Source: Actinomycetota bacterium | Lineage (GTDB): Bacteria > Actinomycetota > Acidimicrobiia > Acidimicrobiales > Iamiaceae | Reading direction: 5' to 3' | Length of the DNA: 5,263 bases | NCBI GenBank assembly: GCA_017882935.1 | Contig: JADGOP010000205.1 | Coordinates: forward strand, 1-5,263 | Shown: one piece after another, positions 1 to 4,967 of the stretch | How the letters are laid out: every line of letters begins with the position of its first letter | Numbering within the stretch: the stretch's first letter is position 1 | Program-made: the position numbers and the translations under genes | Notes under the pieces: generated by a model | The model's database searches: none | The model's input: the letters and a program-made list of their open reading frames with translations, nothing else | Told to the model about the DNA's origin: nothing

Positions 1-27
1 GAGCTGCCGGGGGTCGGACCATCCGGT

Positions 28-49
28 GCGGGCGCGGTCGCGCGCCCGC
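28..49 (-). terminator. Candidate GC-only hairpin terminator of the universal stress protein gene
   Basis: A perfect 9-bp inverted repeat, GCGGGCGCG (28-36) and CGCGCCCGC (41-49), is separated by a 4-base loop. It starts 29 bases past the stop codon of the minus-strand stress protein gene. No T-rich tract follows on either strand, so it would be a U-less terminator of the kind proposed in high-GC actinobacteria, or simply an mRNA 3'-stabilising hairpin. In sequence this GC-rich a 9-bp stem is not rare, so the assignment rests mainly on position. The rest of 1-77 shows no gene. Confidence 0.4.
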
Positions 50-77
50 GCGGGTCGGGCCGGCGGTCGGGACCCCG

Positions 78-848
78 CTACTCGGTGTCGTGGACCGCTG
101 GCACCACCAGCACCGGCACCTGTGCGTCGCGGACGGTGGCCGCGAGCACGCTGCCGAGCGTGAGGCGGCGCCAACCGGTACGGCCGTGGGTGGTCATCAC
201 GAGCAGCGCCACGGGGAGCACGTCGCCCAGGTCGGCCAAGGCGCTCGCGGGGTCGTCACCACCGAGGCGCGTCGCGTGCCCGGGTTGGCCCAGCTCAGCG
301 GCGACCTGGTGGGGGTCGACGCCCTCGGTGTCGCCGACCGTCACGAGCCAGAGCGGCAGGCCGAGCAGGTCGCTCCACTCCTGGGCAGGCCCGAGCGACC
401 CTTCGGCCGCCTTCGATCCGTCGAGGCACGCCACCACGTGGCCGCGCTCGAAGGCGGGGCCCGGGGGCACGTGCGGTCCGACGAGCAGCAGGGGCTGGCC
501 GAGGTCGCGCAGCACCGACTCGGCGACGCTGCCGAGCAGGGCCTCCGAACGACCGCGCCCATGGGTGCCCATGCACACCAACGTCCCCGGCTCGATGCCC
601 TCGGTGATGGCCAGCACCGCCGACTCGCGGTTCACGAGTGTCGTCTCGAGGTCGGTCCGGTCGGCGTAGCGATCGGTGAGCTCTGCCAGGTAGGTGGCCG
701 CGCTCTCCTCGTCGCCCGGGTAGGTCTGGCGCAGGACCGTGAGGGGGAGCCCGGTGCGGACGGCCACATCGAGCGCCGGGTCGAGTGCCCGCTCGGCGTC
801 CGGTGAACCATCGAGCGGCACCAGCAGTCGGGCGAACGGCGTGGTCAT
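78..848 (-). CDS. Universal stress protein, two tandem Usp domains
   Basis: This 256-residue cytoplasmic protein consists of two UspA-type (Rossmann-like) domains, residues about 5-125 and 136-250. Each opens with a beta strand ending in an Asp: VPLDGS (10-15) and VACLDGS (139-145). Each ends with the nucleotide-binding loop: GTHGRGRSEALLGS (94-107) and TTHGRTGWRRLTLGS (219-233), followed by hydrophobic strands LLLVGP and VLVVP. Tandem Usp proteins of about 250-300 residues are common in actinobacteria, where many bind ATP and respond to hypoxia, starvation or redox stress. The family G-2x-G-9x-G-S/T spacing is one residue short in domain 1 (8x), and the first Gly is Thr in domain 2, so ATP binding is plausible but not assured. 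The ATG at 848 is preceded by GGAGG (853-857). The gene is transcribed away from the sensor kinase gene across a 99-bp gap. Family assignment is firm; the specific stress is unknown. Confidence 0.95.
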   Translation of the reverse strand: MTTPFARLLVPLDGSPDAERALDPALDVAVRTGLPLTVLRQTYPGDEESAATYLAELTDRYADRTDLETTLVNRESAVLAITEGIEPGTLVCMGTHGRGRSEALLGSVAESVLRDLGQPLLLVGPHVPPGPAFERGHVVACLDGSKAAEGSLGPAQEWSDLLGLPLWLVTVGDTEGVDPHQVAAELGQPGHATRLGGDDPASALADLGDVLPVALLVMTTHGRTGWRRLTLGSVLAATVRDAQVPVLVVPAVHDTE

Positions 849-852
849 CGAG

Positions 853-857
853 CCTCC
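853..857 (-). promoter_or_regulatory. Ribosome binding site of the universal stress protein gene
   Basis: On the minus strand GGAGG lies 4 bases before the ATG at 848. The spacing is slightly short, but it fixes the start at the residue where the first Usp domain begins. Confidence 0.75.
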
Positions 858-908
858 GGGACTCTCGGGGGCGGGGCGTCGCGCCCGGCCTCGGGGTCGG
901 CGGGGGAG

Positions 909-914
909 AGACTA
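909..914 (-). promoter_or_regulatory. Candidate -10 element for the universal stress protein gene
   Basis: On the minus strand these bases read TAGTCT, which fits the actinobacterial -10 pattern TANNNT. It would give a leader of roughly 50-55 bases before the ATG at 848. A possible -35 element is poor: TCGACG, 15 bp upstream, matches 4 of 6 bases of TTGACA at a short spacing. I saw no comparably good -10 for the kinase gene on the plus strand of this 849-947 gap. Confidence 0.3.
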
Positions 915-933
915 GGCCGTGGCCGGTCGCGTC

Positions 934-940
934 GAGGTGG
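934..940 (+). promoter_or_regulatory. Ribosome binding site that supports the GTG start of the kinase gene
   Basis: GAGGTGG lies 7 bases before the GTG at 948. It supports this GTG as the start and places a short, arginine-rich cytoplasmic segment before the first membrane helix, as expected for the positive-inside rule. Confidence 0.7.
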
Positions 941-947
941 ACACGTC

Positions 948-2363
948 GTGGCTGAGATCCGGCCCGAGCGGCGACCCCGGCGACGCCTCGGCATCCGCGG
1001 ACGGGTCGTCGCGTCGTTCGTGGTGCTCCTCGCGCTCGCGGTGCTGGTGTCGATCGGCGTGCTCCGCCAGGTCGGGCGCAACCGGATCGACGCGCAGGTG
1101 TCGCGTGACCTCGACACGGCGGCGGCCGACCTCCGCGTCCGGTTGCAGCAGGTGCAGCCCACGCTCGGTCGGCCGGGTGGCCCGACGCTCGCCGGCGTGT
1201 TCGACGACTACCTGCGGGCGAGGCCCGCCCGCGGCGACCAGGCCTACCTGGCGTACGTCGGAGGCAGGGCGTTCGCGGCCTCGGCGGGGTCGAGGGTCGC
1301 ACTGCAGCGACTGCCCGTCGCGACGCGCTGGGCGACCCTGGGCACCACCGACTCGGGCGAGCTGGGCACGCCCGCGGGCTCGCTGCGCTGGCTCGCGGTC
1401 CCGGTGCGCTCCGGCGACCGGGTGCTCGGCGTGCTCGTGGCCACCGAGCTGCTCAGCGGACAGCAGCACGCGCTGCAGGGCACGATCGTGACCGTGAGCC
1501 TGGTCATGGTCCTGGTCCTCGCCGGTGCGTGCCTGCTCGCCTGGGGCGCGGCCGGTCGTGCGCTGGTGCCCGTGCGCGACCTCGCGCAGGCGGCGCGGTC
1601 GGTGTCGGCGGGCGACGACCTGGGTGCTCGCGTCCCGGTCTCGGGCCACGACGAGGTCAGCGACCTCGGCTCGTCCTTCAACGGCATGCTCGACCGGTTG
1701 CAGGTGGCGTTCGACAGCCAACGCCGCTTCCTCGACGGTGCGGCACACGAGCTGCGCACCCCGATCACCATCGTCCGCGGTCACGTCGAACTGCTCGACG
1801 ACGACCCCGACGAGCAGGCGGCCACGATCGCCCTGGTGCTCGACGAGATGGATCGCATGGACCGCCTCGTCGAGGAGCTCCGGGTCCTCGCCAGGTCCGA
1901 GCGGCCCGACTTCCTCTCCGTGGAGCCGGTGGCGGTCGCCGACCTCGTCGACGAGGTGGGCCGCAAGGCGCAGGCGATGGCCTCGCGCTCGTGGGCGGTG
2001 CGTGCCGACACCACCGCGGTGGTCCGCGGGGATCGGCAGCGGCTCACCCAGGCCCTGCTGAACCTGGTCGACAACGCGATCCGCGTCACCGACGACGGCG
2101 ACACCATCGAGATCGGAGCCGAGCGACGGGGTCACGAGGTGGTGCTGTGGGTCCGCGACGACGGTCCCGGGATCGCCGCCGCCGACCTCGCCACCCTCTT
2201 CGACAGGGAGGGTCGGACCGTGCGCCGCCGGACCGGGGGAACCGGGCTCGGTCTCCCGATCGTGGCGGCCATCGCCAAGGCCCACGGCGGCCGGCCGGCG
2301 GTCGCGAGCGAGCCCGGTGCCGGCAGCCGCTTCGAGCTCCTCCTCCCGGAGGTCGGGGCGTGA
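948..2363 (+). CDS. Membrane-bound sensor histidine kinase (HAMP-HisKA-HATPase)
   Basis: This 471-residue kinase should autophosphorylate on His and pass the phosphate to the response regulator encoded directly downstream. A basic N-terminus precedes membrane helix 1 (about 18-39). An extracytoplasmic sensor region of about 140 residues (40-178) follows, then helix 2 (about 179-200) and a HAMP linker (about 201-253). The dimerisation/phosphoacceptor domain carries the H-box AAHELRTP, with His267. The ATP-binding domain has the N-box NLVDNAIR (Asn376), the G1 box DDGPGI (404-409), and the G2 box GGTGLGL (430-436). All catalytic motifs are intact. The layout resembles actinobacterial MtrB/PhoR/TcrY-type kinases. 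The sensor region matches no ligand-binding domain I recognise, so the signal is unknown. The gene starts with GTG, and its stop codon overlaps the regulator's start. The kinase-then-regulator order is less common than the reverse for OmpR-type pairs. Confidence 0.95.
   Translation: MAEIRPERRPRRRLGIRGRVVASFVVLLALAVLVSIGVLRQVGRNRIDAQVSRDLDTAAADLRVRLQQVQPTLGRPGGPTLAGVFDDYLRARPARGDQAYLAYVGGRAFAASAGSRVALQRLPVATRWATLGTTDSGELGTPAGSLRWLAVPVRSGDRVLGVLVATELLSGQQHALQGTIVTVSLVMVLVLAGACLLAWGAAGRALVPVRDLAQAARSVSAGDDLGARVPVSGHDEVSDLGSSFNGMLDRLQVAFDSQRRFLDGAAHELRTPITIVRGHVELLDDDPDEQAATIALVLDEMDRMDRLVEELRVLARSERPDFLSVEPVAVADLVDEVGRKAQAMASRSWAVRADTTAVVRGDRQRLTQALLNLVDNAIRVTDDGDTIEIGAERRGHEVVLWVRDDGPGIAAADLATLFDREGRTVRRRTGGTGLGLPIVAAIAKAHGGRPAVASEPGAGSRFELLLPEVGA
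2348..2352 (+). promoter_or_regulatory. Ribosome binding site of the response regulator, inside the kinase gene
   Basis: GGAGG lies 7 bases before the GTG at 2360, within the last codons of the kinase gene. It decides the regulator start: the same reading frame stays open far upstream inside the kinase gene, but only from this GTG does the protein begin with a proper receiver domain (MNRVLVADDE). Confidence 0.8.
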
Positions 2364-3025
2364 ACCGGGTGCTCGTCGCCGACGACGAGGAGCGCATCAC
2401 CGCCTTCATCGAGAAGGGCCTGCGCAAGCACGGCTTCACGACGCTGGCGGTGCACGATGGCGAGACCGCGGCCCGGCTGGCCCGCGACGACGACTTCGAT
2501 CTGCTCGTGCTCGACCTCGGGATGCCCGGATGCGACGGCTTCGAGGTGCTGCGCCGGATCCGAGGTCGCGGCGAGCGGCTGCCCGTCATCGTCCTCACCG
2601 CCCGCGACGAGCTCGACAGCACCGTGGCGGGCTTCGAGAGCGGGGCCGACGACTACGTGACCAAGCCGTTCCGCTTCGATGAGCTGCTGGCGCGCATCCG
2701 CGCCCGGCTGCGCGACCCGGGGAGTCGCGACGACCGGTTCCTCGTCGCCGGGGGCGTGGCACTCGACCTCCGGGCGCGCACCGCGCAGGTGGGCGGCGCC
2801 GAGGTCGCGCTGTCGGCACGGGAGTTCGCGCTCGCGGAGACGTTCATGGCGCACGCGGGGACCGTGCTGAGCCGCGAGCAGCTCCTCAGCCGGGTCTGGG
2901 GCTACGACTACGACGGCGGCTCGAACGTCGTCGAGGTCTACGTCCGCTACCTCCGCCGCAAGCTCGGCGCGGGCTGCATCGAGACCATCCGCGGCAGCGG
3001 CTACCGGTTCCGCCGCGATCCGTGA
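2360..3025 (+). CDS. OmpR/PhoB-family response regulator
   Basis: This 221-residue cytoplasmic transcription factor is the expected partner of the upstream kinase. The receiver domain (about 1-118) has the acidic pair Asp8-Asp9, the phosphoacceptor Asp52 in LVLDLGMPG, the switch residue Thr80 in VLTARD, and Lys102 in the conserved TKPF. The C-terminal winged-helix DNA-binding domain (about 127-219) carries LSAREF (151-156), LSREQLLSRVWG (170-181), the recognition-helix stretch VVEVYVRYLRRKL (190-202) and the wing TIRGSGYRF (209-217). Length and residues are typical, so it should bind direct repeats when phosphorylated. Its GTG overlaps the kinase stop as GTGA, implying translational coupling. 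It ends 6 bp from the convergent lipoprotein gene. Family is certain; target genes are unknown. Confidence 0.96.
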   Translation: MNRVLVADDEERITAFIEKGLRKHGFTTLAVHDGETAARLARDDDFDLLVLDLGMPGCDGFEVLRRIRGRGERLPVIVLTARDELDSTVAGFESGADDYVTKPFRFDELLARIRARLRDPGSRDDRFLVAGGVALDLRARTAQVGGAEVALSAREFALAETFMAHAGTVLSREQLLSRVWGYDYDGGSNVVEVYVRYLRRKLGAGCIETIRGSGYRFRRDP

Positions 3026-3031
3026 AGGAGG

Positions 3032-4660
3032 TCAGGGGCAGCCGGCCGCGCCTGCGGCCCGCTGCGCCCGCTCGGCGGGGACCGAGCCGGCCACAGCGGG
3101 CCGGCTCAACCGGCCGAGACGCAGGAGCAGGTCGGTGTAGGCGAGGGTCTCGGCGCGCATCACGCCGAAGTCGATGCCTGCGAGGCCGAACACGGGGTCG
3201 TACAGGCTCTGCGGCGCGGAGATGATGCCGATGGTGGGCAGCAGGTGCCTGTCGAAGGGCGTGCCCTCGCCGCCGAAGCTGCAGTGCGGTGGCGAGGTGG
3301 CCCCCGGGGCGTCGGCGCCCTTCATCACCACCGTGCGGTCGAGGTGGTAGCCGTCGACCACCGCCTCGACCGCGTGCACAAGGGGCGTGCTCGGGGTCAC
3401 GAAGATCTGCTGCATGGCCGGCTGGCCGGTGGGCTCGAGCACCTTCCCCGGACCATCGCGACGGGCGACGCCCTCGTAGTCGATCGCCCCCAGGTGCTCG
3501 ACGGCGACCACGGCGGAGACGGAGCCGCCGTCGTAGGCCTTGTCGAGCTGCTCGGCCAAGGCCTCGGCGCCGCCGTTGCGCGTGGTGGGGCTGACGAGTC
3601 GCTGGTAGAAGTGCGCGGTGCTGAAGGCGAAGTCGATGGTGCGGGGGCGGCAGCGCAGGGGCAGCCGCGCCAGGTAGCGGGCCATGGCGATCATGGCGAC
3701 CGGACCGTTGTCCTCGACGGCGTTGGTGCCGTCGGTGTGGCTGTCGACCACGAGGCGTGCGGCCGACTGTCCCGGGATGGTGGCCGACACCGACGCGGTG
3801 ACGACCGGCTTCGCGCCGGCGGTCACGGTGATGCGGCCCAGGGGGTGCTGCCCCGACGCGAGCGCGGTGGTGAGCCGGGCGCCCTCGTCCGCGCCGAGCC
3901 ACACCCCGGGAACGTCCCACGCCTCGCCCTCGTAGGGCTCCGAGTGCCCGAGGAGCTGGCGACGCGGGAGGTCCTTCACGAACACCAGGCCCGCGGCACC
4001 GGCTGAGCCCGCGTCGCGCAGGTCGGTGACGCGGGCGTCGTAGTTCAGGAAGTCGCCGTAGAAGGTGCCGGTGCGGGTGATGGTGTGGTGCGGATCGTGC
4101 ATCGAGTAGGTGAGGAGCGGCAGGAAGAACACCGACTGCGCCACACTGCCGGGCGGCGCGGGGCGGACCACGATGCGGCCCCGCGCGTTGGCTGCGGTGA
4201 TGGGGGTCCCGTCGGGAACGAACGTGAGGGGCGCGGTGGTCCCGGCCGGACCGGTGGGGTGCGAGTAGGGGATCGCGCCGGCCACGGGCAAGTCGGTCCA
4301 CGTGCTGCCCGTCCGCAGCGCGAGCGACGCCGACCCCGGGGTCCACTGCTGGATGGTGAAGGGCTGCTCGGCGACCTTCACCCCCGGGATCCGGTGGAGC
4401 TGTTGCTCGATCCAGTCGATGTAGCGCTGGTGCGCAGCGCTCCCCGTGGGTCGTGACCCGAGGTCTGCCACGAAGGCGTTCATCTGCCGCAGCTGTGCCG
4501 CGCTGGGCAGGCCGGCAGGGTCCGGGCGCGTGGGGCAGGCCTGCGCCGCGGTGGTGGGCGAGGACTGCTGCGAGCTCGTGCAGGCGGCCGCGACGACGGT
4601 GGTGGCCAGCACCGTGAGTGCCACGATCCGCACGGCGACCGACGGCGGGCTGGGGCGCAT
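3032..4660 (-). CDS. Lipoprotein with an M28-peptidase-like domain and a PA insert, atypical active site
   Basis: This 542-residue protein begins with a lipoprotein signal peptide: basic residues, a hydrophobic core, then VVAAAC with Cys27 as the lipid anchor, followed by a Ser/Thr/Gln-rich linker. It should sit on the outer face of the cytoplasmic membrane. Residues about 50-110 look like the N-terminal helical part of M28 exopeptidases. Residues about 143-285 resemble a protease-associated (PA) domain (ARGRIVV, GAAGLVFV, PGVWLGADEG). The peptidase-like core follows, with VVDSHTDGTN (His308, Asp310) and EDNGPVA (Asp317), matching the first zinc ligands of M28. The usual catalytic Glu-Glu is replaced by FSTAHF (346-351); the next Asp ligand appears to be Glu388 (VEHLG), and the last DH motif is GEGTPF (464-469). 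It may therefore be an altered-chemistry or non-catalytic relative. No clear Shine-Dalgarno site precedes the ATG at 4660; a degenerate GAGACT at about -13 to -8 might allow a nearly leaderless transcript. The fold is fairly sure; peptidase activity is not. Confidence 0.85.
   Translation of the reverse strand: MRPSPPSVAVRIVALTVLATTVVAAACTSSQQSSPTTAAQACPTRPDPAGLPSAAQLRQMNAFVADLGSRPTGSAAHQRYIDWIEQQLHRIPGVKVAEQPFTIQQWTPGSASLALRTGSTWTDLPVAGAIPYSHPTGPAGTTAPLTFVPDGTPITAANARGRIVVRPAPPGSVAQSVFFLPLLTYSMHDPHHTITRTGTFYGDFLNYDARVTDLRDAGSAGAAGLVFVKDLPRRQLLGHSEPYEGEAWDVPGVWLGADEGARLTTALASGQHPLGRITVTAGAKPVVTASVSATIPGQSAARLVVDSHTDGTNAVEDNGPVAMIAMARYLARLPLRCRPRTIDFAFSTAHFYQRLVSPTTRNGGAEALAEQLDKAYDGGSVSAVVAVEHLGAIDYEGVARRDGPGKVLEPTGQPAMQQIFVTPSTPLVHAVEAVVDGYHLDRTVVMKGADAPGATSPPHCSFGGEGTPFDRHLLPTIGIISAPQSLYDPVFGLAGIDFGVMRAETLAYTDLLLRLGRLSRPAVAGSVPAERAQRAAGAAGCP
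3084..3107 (+). terminator. Candidate hairpin terminator of the two-component operon, inside the convergent gene
   Basis: A perfect 9-bp inverted repeat, GAGCCGGCC (3084-3092) and GGCCGGCTC (3099-3107), has a 6-base loop. It lies about 59 bases after the regulator stop, within the 3' coding end of the opposing lipoprotein gene. The second arm could instead pair with CCGGCC at 3110-3115. No T-run follows, so if it terminates transcription it does so without the classical U-tract. Only 6 bp separate the two stop codons, so any terminator for the operon must lie inside the neighbouring gene. Confidence 0.4.
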
Positions 4661-4674
4661 GGGCCCGAGTCTCG

Positions 4675-4709
4675 TCGAAGCGGGGCGAGGCCCGCTGTAG
4701 CTTCGGAGG
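4675..4709 (+). promoter_or_regulatory. Probable leaderless promoter of the HiPIP-like gene
   Basis: TAGCTT (4698-4703) fits the actinobacterial -10 pattern TANNNT. Its last T is 7 bases before the A of the ATG at 4710, the spacing that puts transcription start on the first base of the start codon. A partial -35, TCGAAG (4675-4680), lies 17 bp upstream and matches TTGACA at 3 of 6 bases. A GGAGG sequence directly abuts the ATG with no spacer, so it cannot act as a normal ribosome site for that codon. Leaderless mRNAs are common in actinobacteria. Confidence 0.5.
4676..4705. repeat. Inverted repeat overlapping the leaderless promoter, possible operator
   Basis: Outer arms CGAAGC (4676-4681) and GCTTCG (4700-4705) are perfect inverted copies separated by 18 bases. 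A second, offset pair, GCGGG (4680-4684) and CCCGC (4691-4695), lies between them. The outer repeat covers the putative -35 and -10 elements in the 49-bp gap between two divergent genes, as a repressor site would. No known regulator's consensus is recognised. Confidence 0.3.
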
Positions 4710-4958
4710 ATGTCCGACTACGTGATCCCGCCACCGGAGCCCAAGGAGATCGATGAGAAGCTCGCCATGGAGCTGCGTCACCTCTCCGCGAACGCCGTCC
4801 TGAAGGGCCGCCCGTCCGGCGACGAGAAGTGCGAGAACTGCCTCTACTACCTCGAGCCCACGGCCGACCTGTCCTACTGCTGGCACCCGAAGTTGCGCAT
4901 CCTCGTGGGGTCCGAGTGGTGGTGCCAGTGGTGGGACGCCATCCCGGACGAGGCGTAG
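4710..4958 (+). CDS. Small four-cysteine protein resembling a cytoplasmic high-potential iron-sulfur protein
   Basis: This 82-residue protein has a charged, proline-containing N-terminus and a C-terminal half with four cysteines: Cys41, Cys44, Cys57 and Cys72, spaced CX2C-X12-C-X14-C. The order, the aromatic residues after CENC (LYY), the Tyr-Cys at 56-57 and the terminal EWWCQWW (69-75) resemble HiPIP proteins, which bind one [4Fe-4S] cluster with a CX2C-X14-16-C-X13-16-C pattern ending in GWCxxW. Five tryptophans (58, 70, 71, 74, 75) could shield such a cluster. Classical HiPIPs are exported through Tat to donate electrons in the periplasm; this one has no signal peptide and should be cytoplasmic. 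The likely role is electron transfer, possibly to or from the product of the DUF2855 gene 9 bp downstream. A zinc-binding four-Cys protein is the main alternative. The gene is very probably real, since it has conserved-looking motifs and a close downstream partner; the function is inferred by resemblance only. Confidence 0.75.
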   Translation: MSDYVIPPPEPKEIDEKLAMELRHLSANAVLKGRPSGDEKCENCLYYLEPTADLSYCWHPKLRILVGSEWWCQWWDAIPDEA

Positions 4959-4961
4959 GAG
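4956..4961 (+). promoter_or_regulatory. Ribosome binding site of the DUF2855 gene, overlapping the upstream stop
   Basis: TAGGAG, 6 bases before the GTG at 4968, includes the TAG stop of the HiPIP-like gene. It supports the GTG start and suggests that the two genes are translated from one mRNA. Confidence 0.65.
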
Positions 4962-4967
4962 CCGGCC

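Noticed and set aside
90..806. Plus-strand open frames opposite the universal stress protein gene.
   Set aside because: The translations are compositionally biased and lack domains, whereas the minus-strand frame has two clear Usp domains and a ribosome site.
864..896. Direct copies of CTCGGGG (864-870, 890-896) and a short GGGCG/CGCCC stem (874-886) in the stress gene leader.
   Set aside because: Short GC-rich matches of this size are expected by chance here, and the spacing does not fit an OmpR-type binding site. Not called as operator or riboswitch.
912..2285. A long open frame (457 codons) on the minus strand opposite the sensor kinase gene.
   Set aside because: It is antisense to a kinase with every catalytic motif intact, and its translation is a low-complexity Arg/Gly/His/Ala-rich sequence with no recognisable domain. 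Such frames arise from the GC-biased third positions of the real gene.
1529..2359. Upstream extension of the response regulator frame inside the kinase gene, which could suggest a 498-residue fusion.
   Set aside because: The extra residues are Arg/Pro-rich with no domain. A ribosome site and GTG at 2348-2362 start the protein exactly at the receiver domain.
3245..4006. A plus-strand open frame of 253 codons opposite the lipoprotein gene.
   Set aside because: It is antisense to a gene with a signal peptide, PA-like insert and M28-like core, and has no domain or ribosome site of its own.
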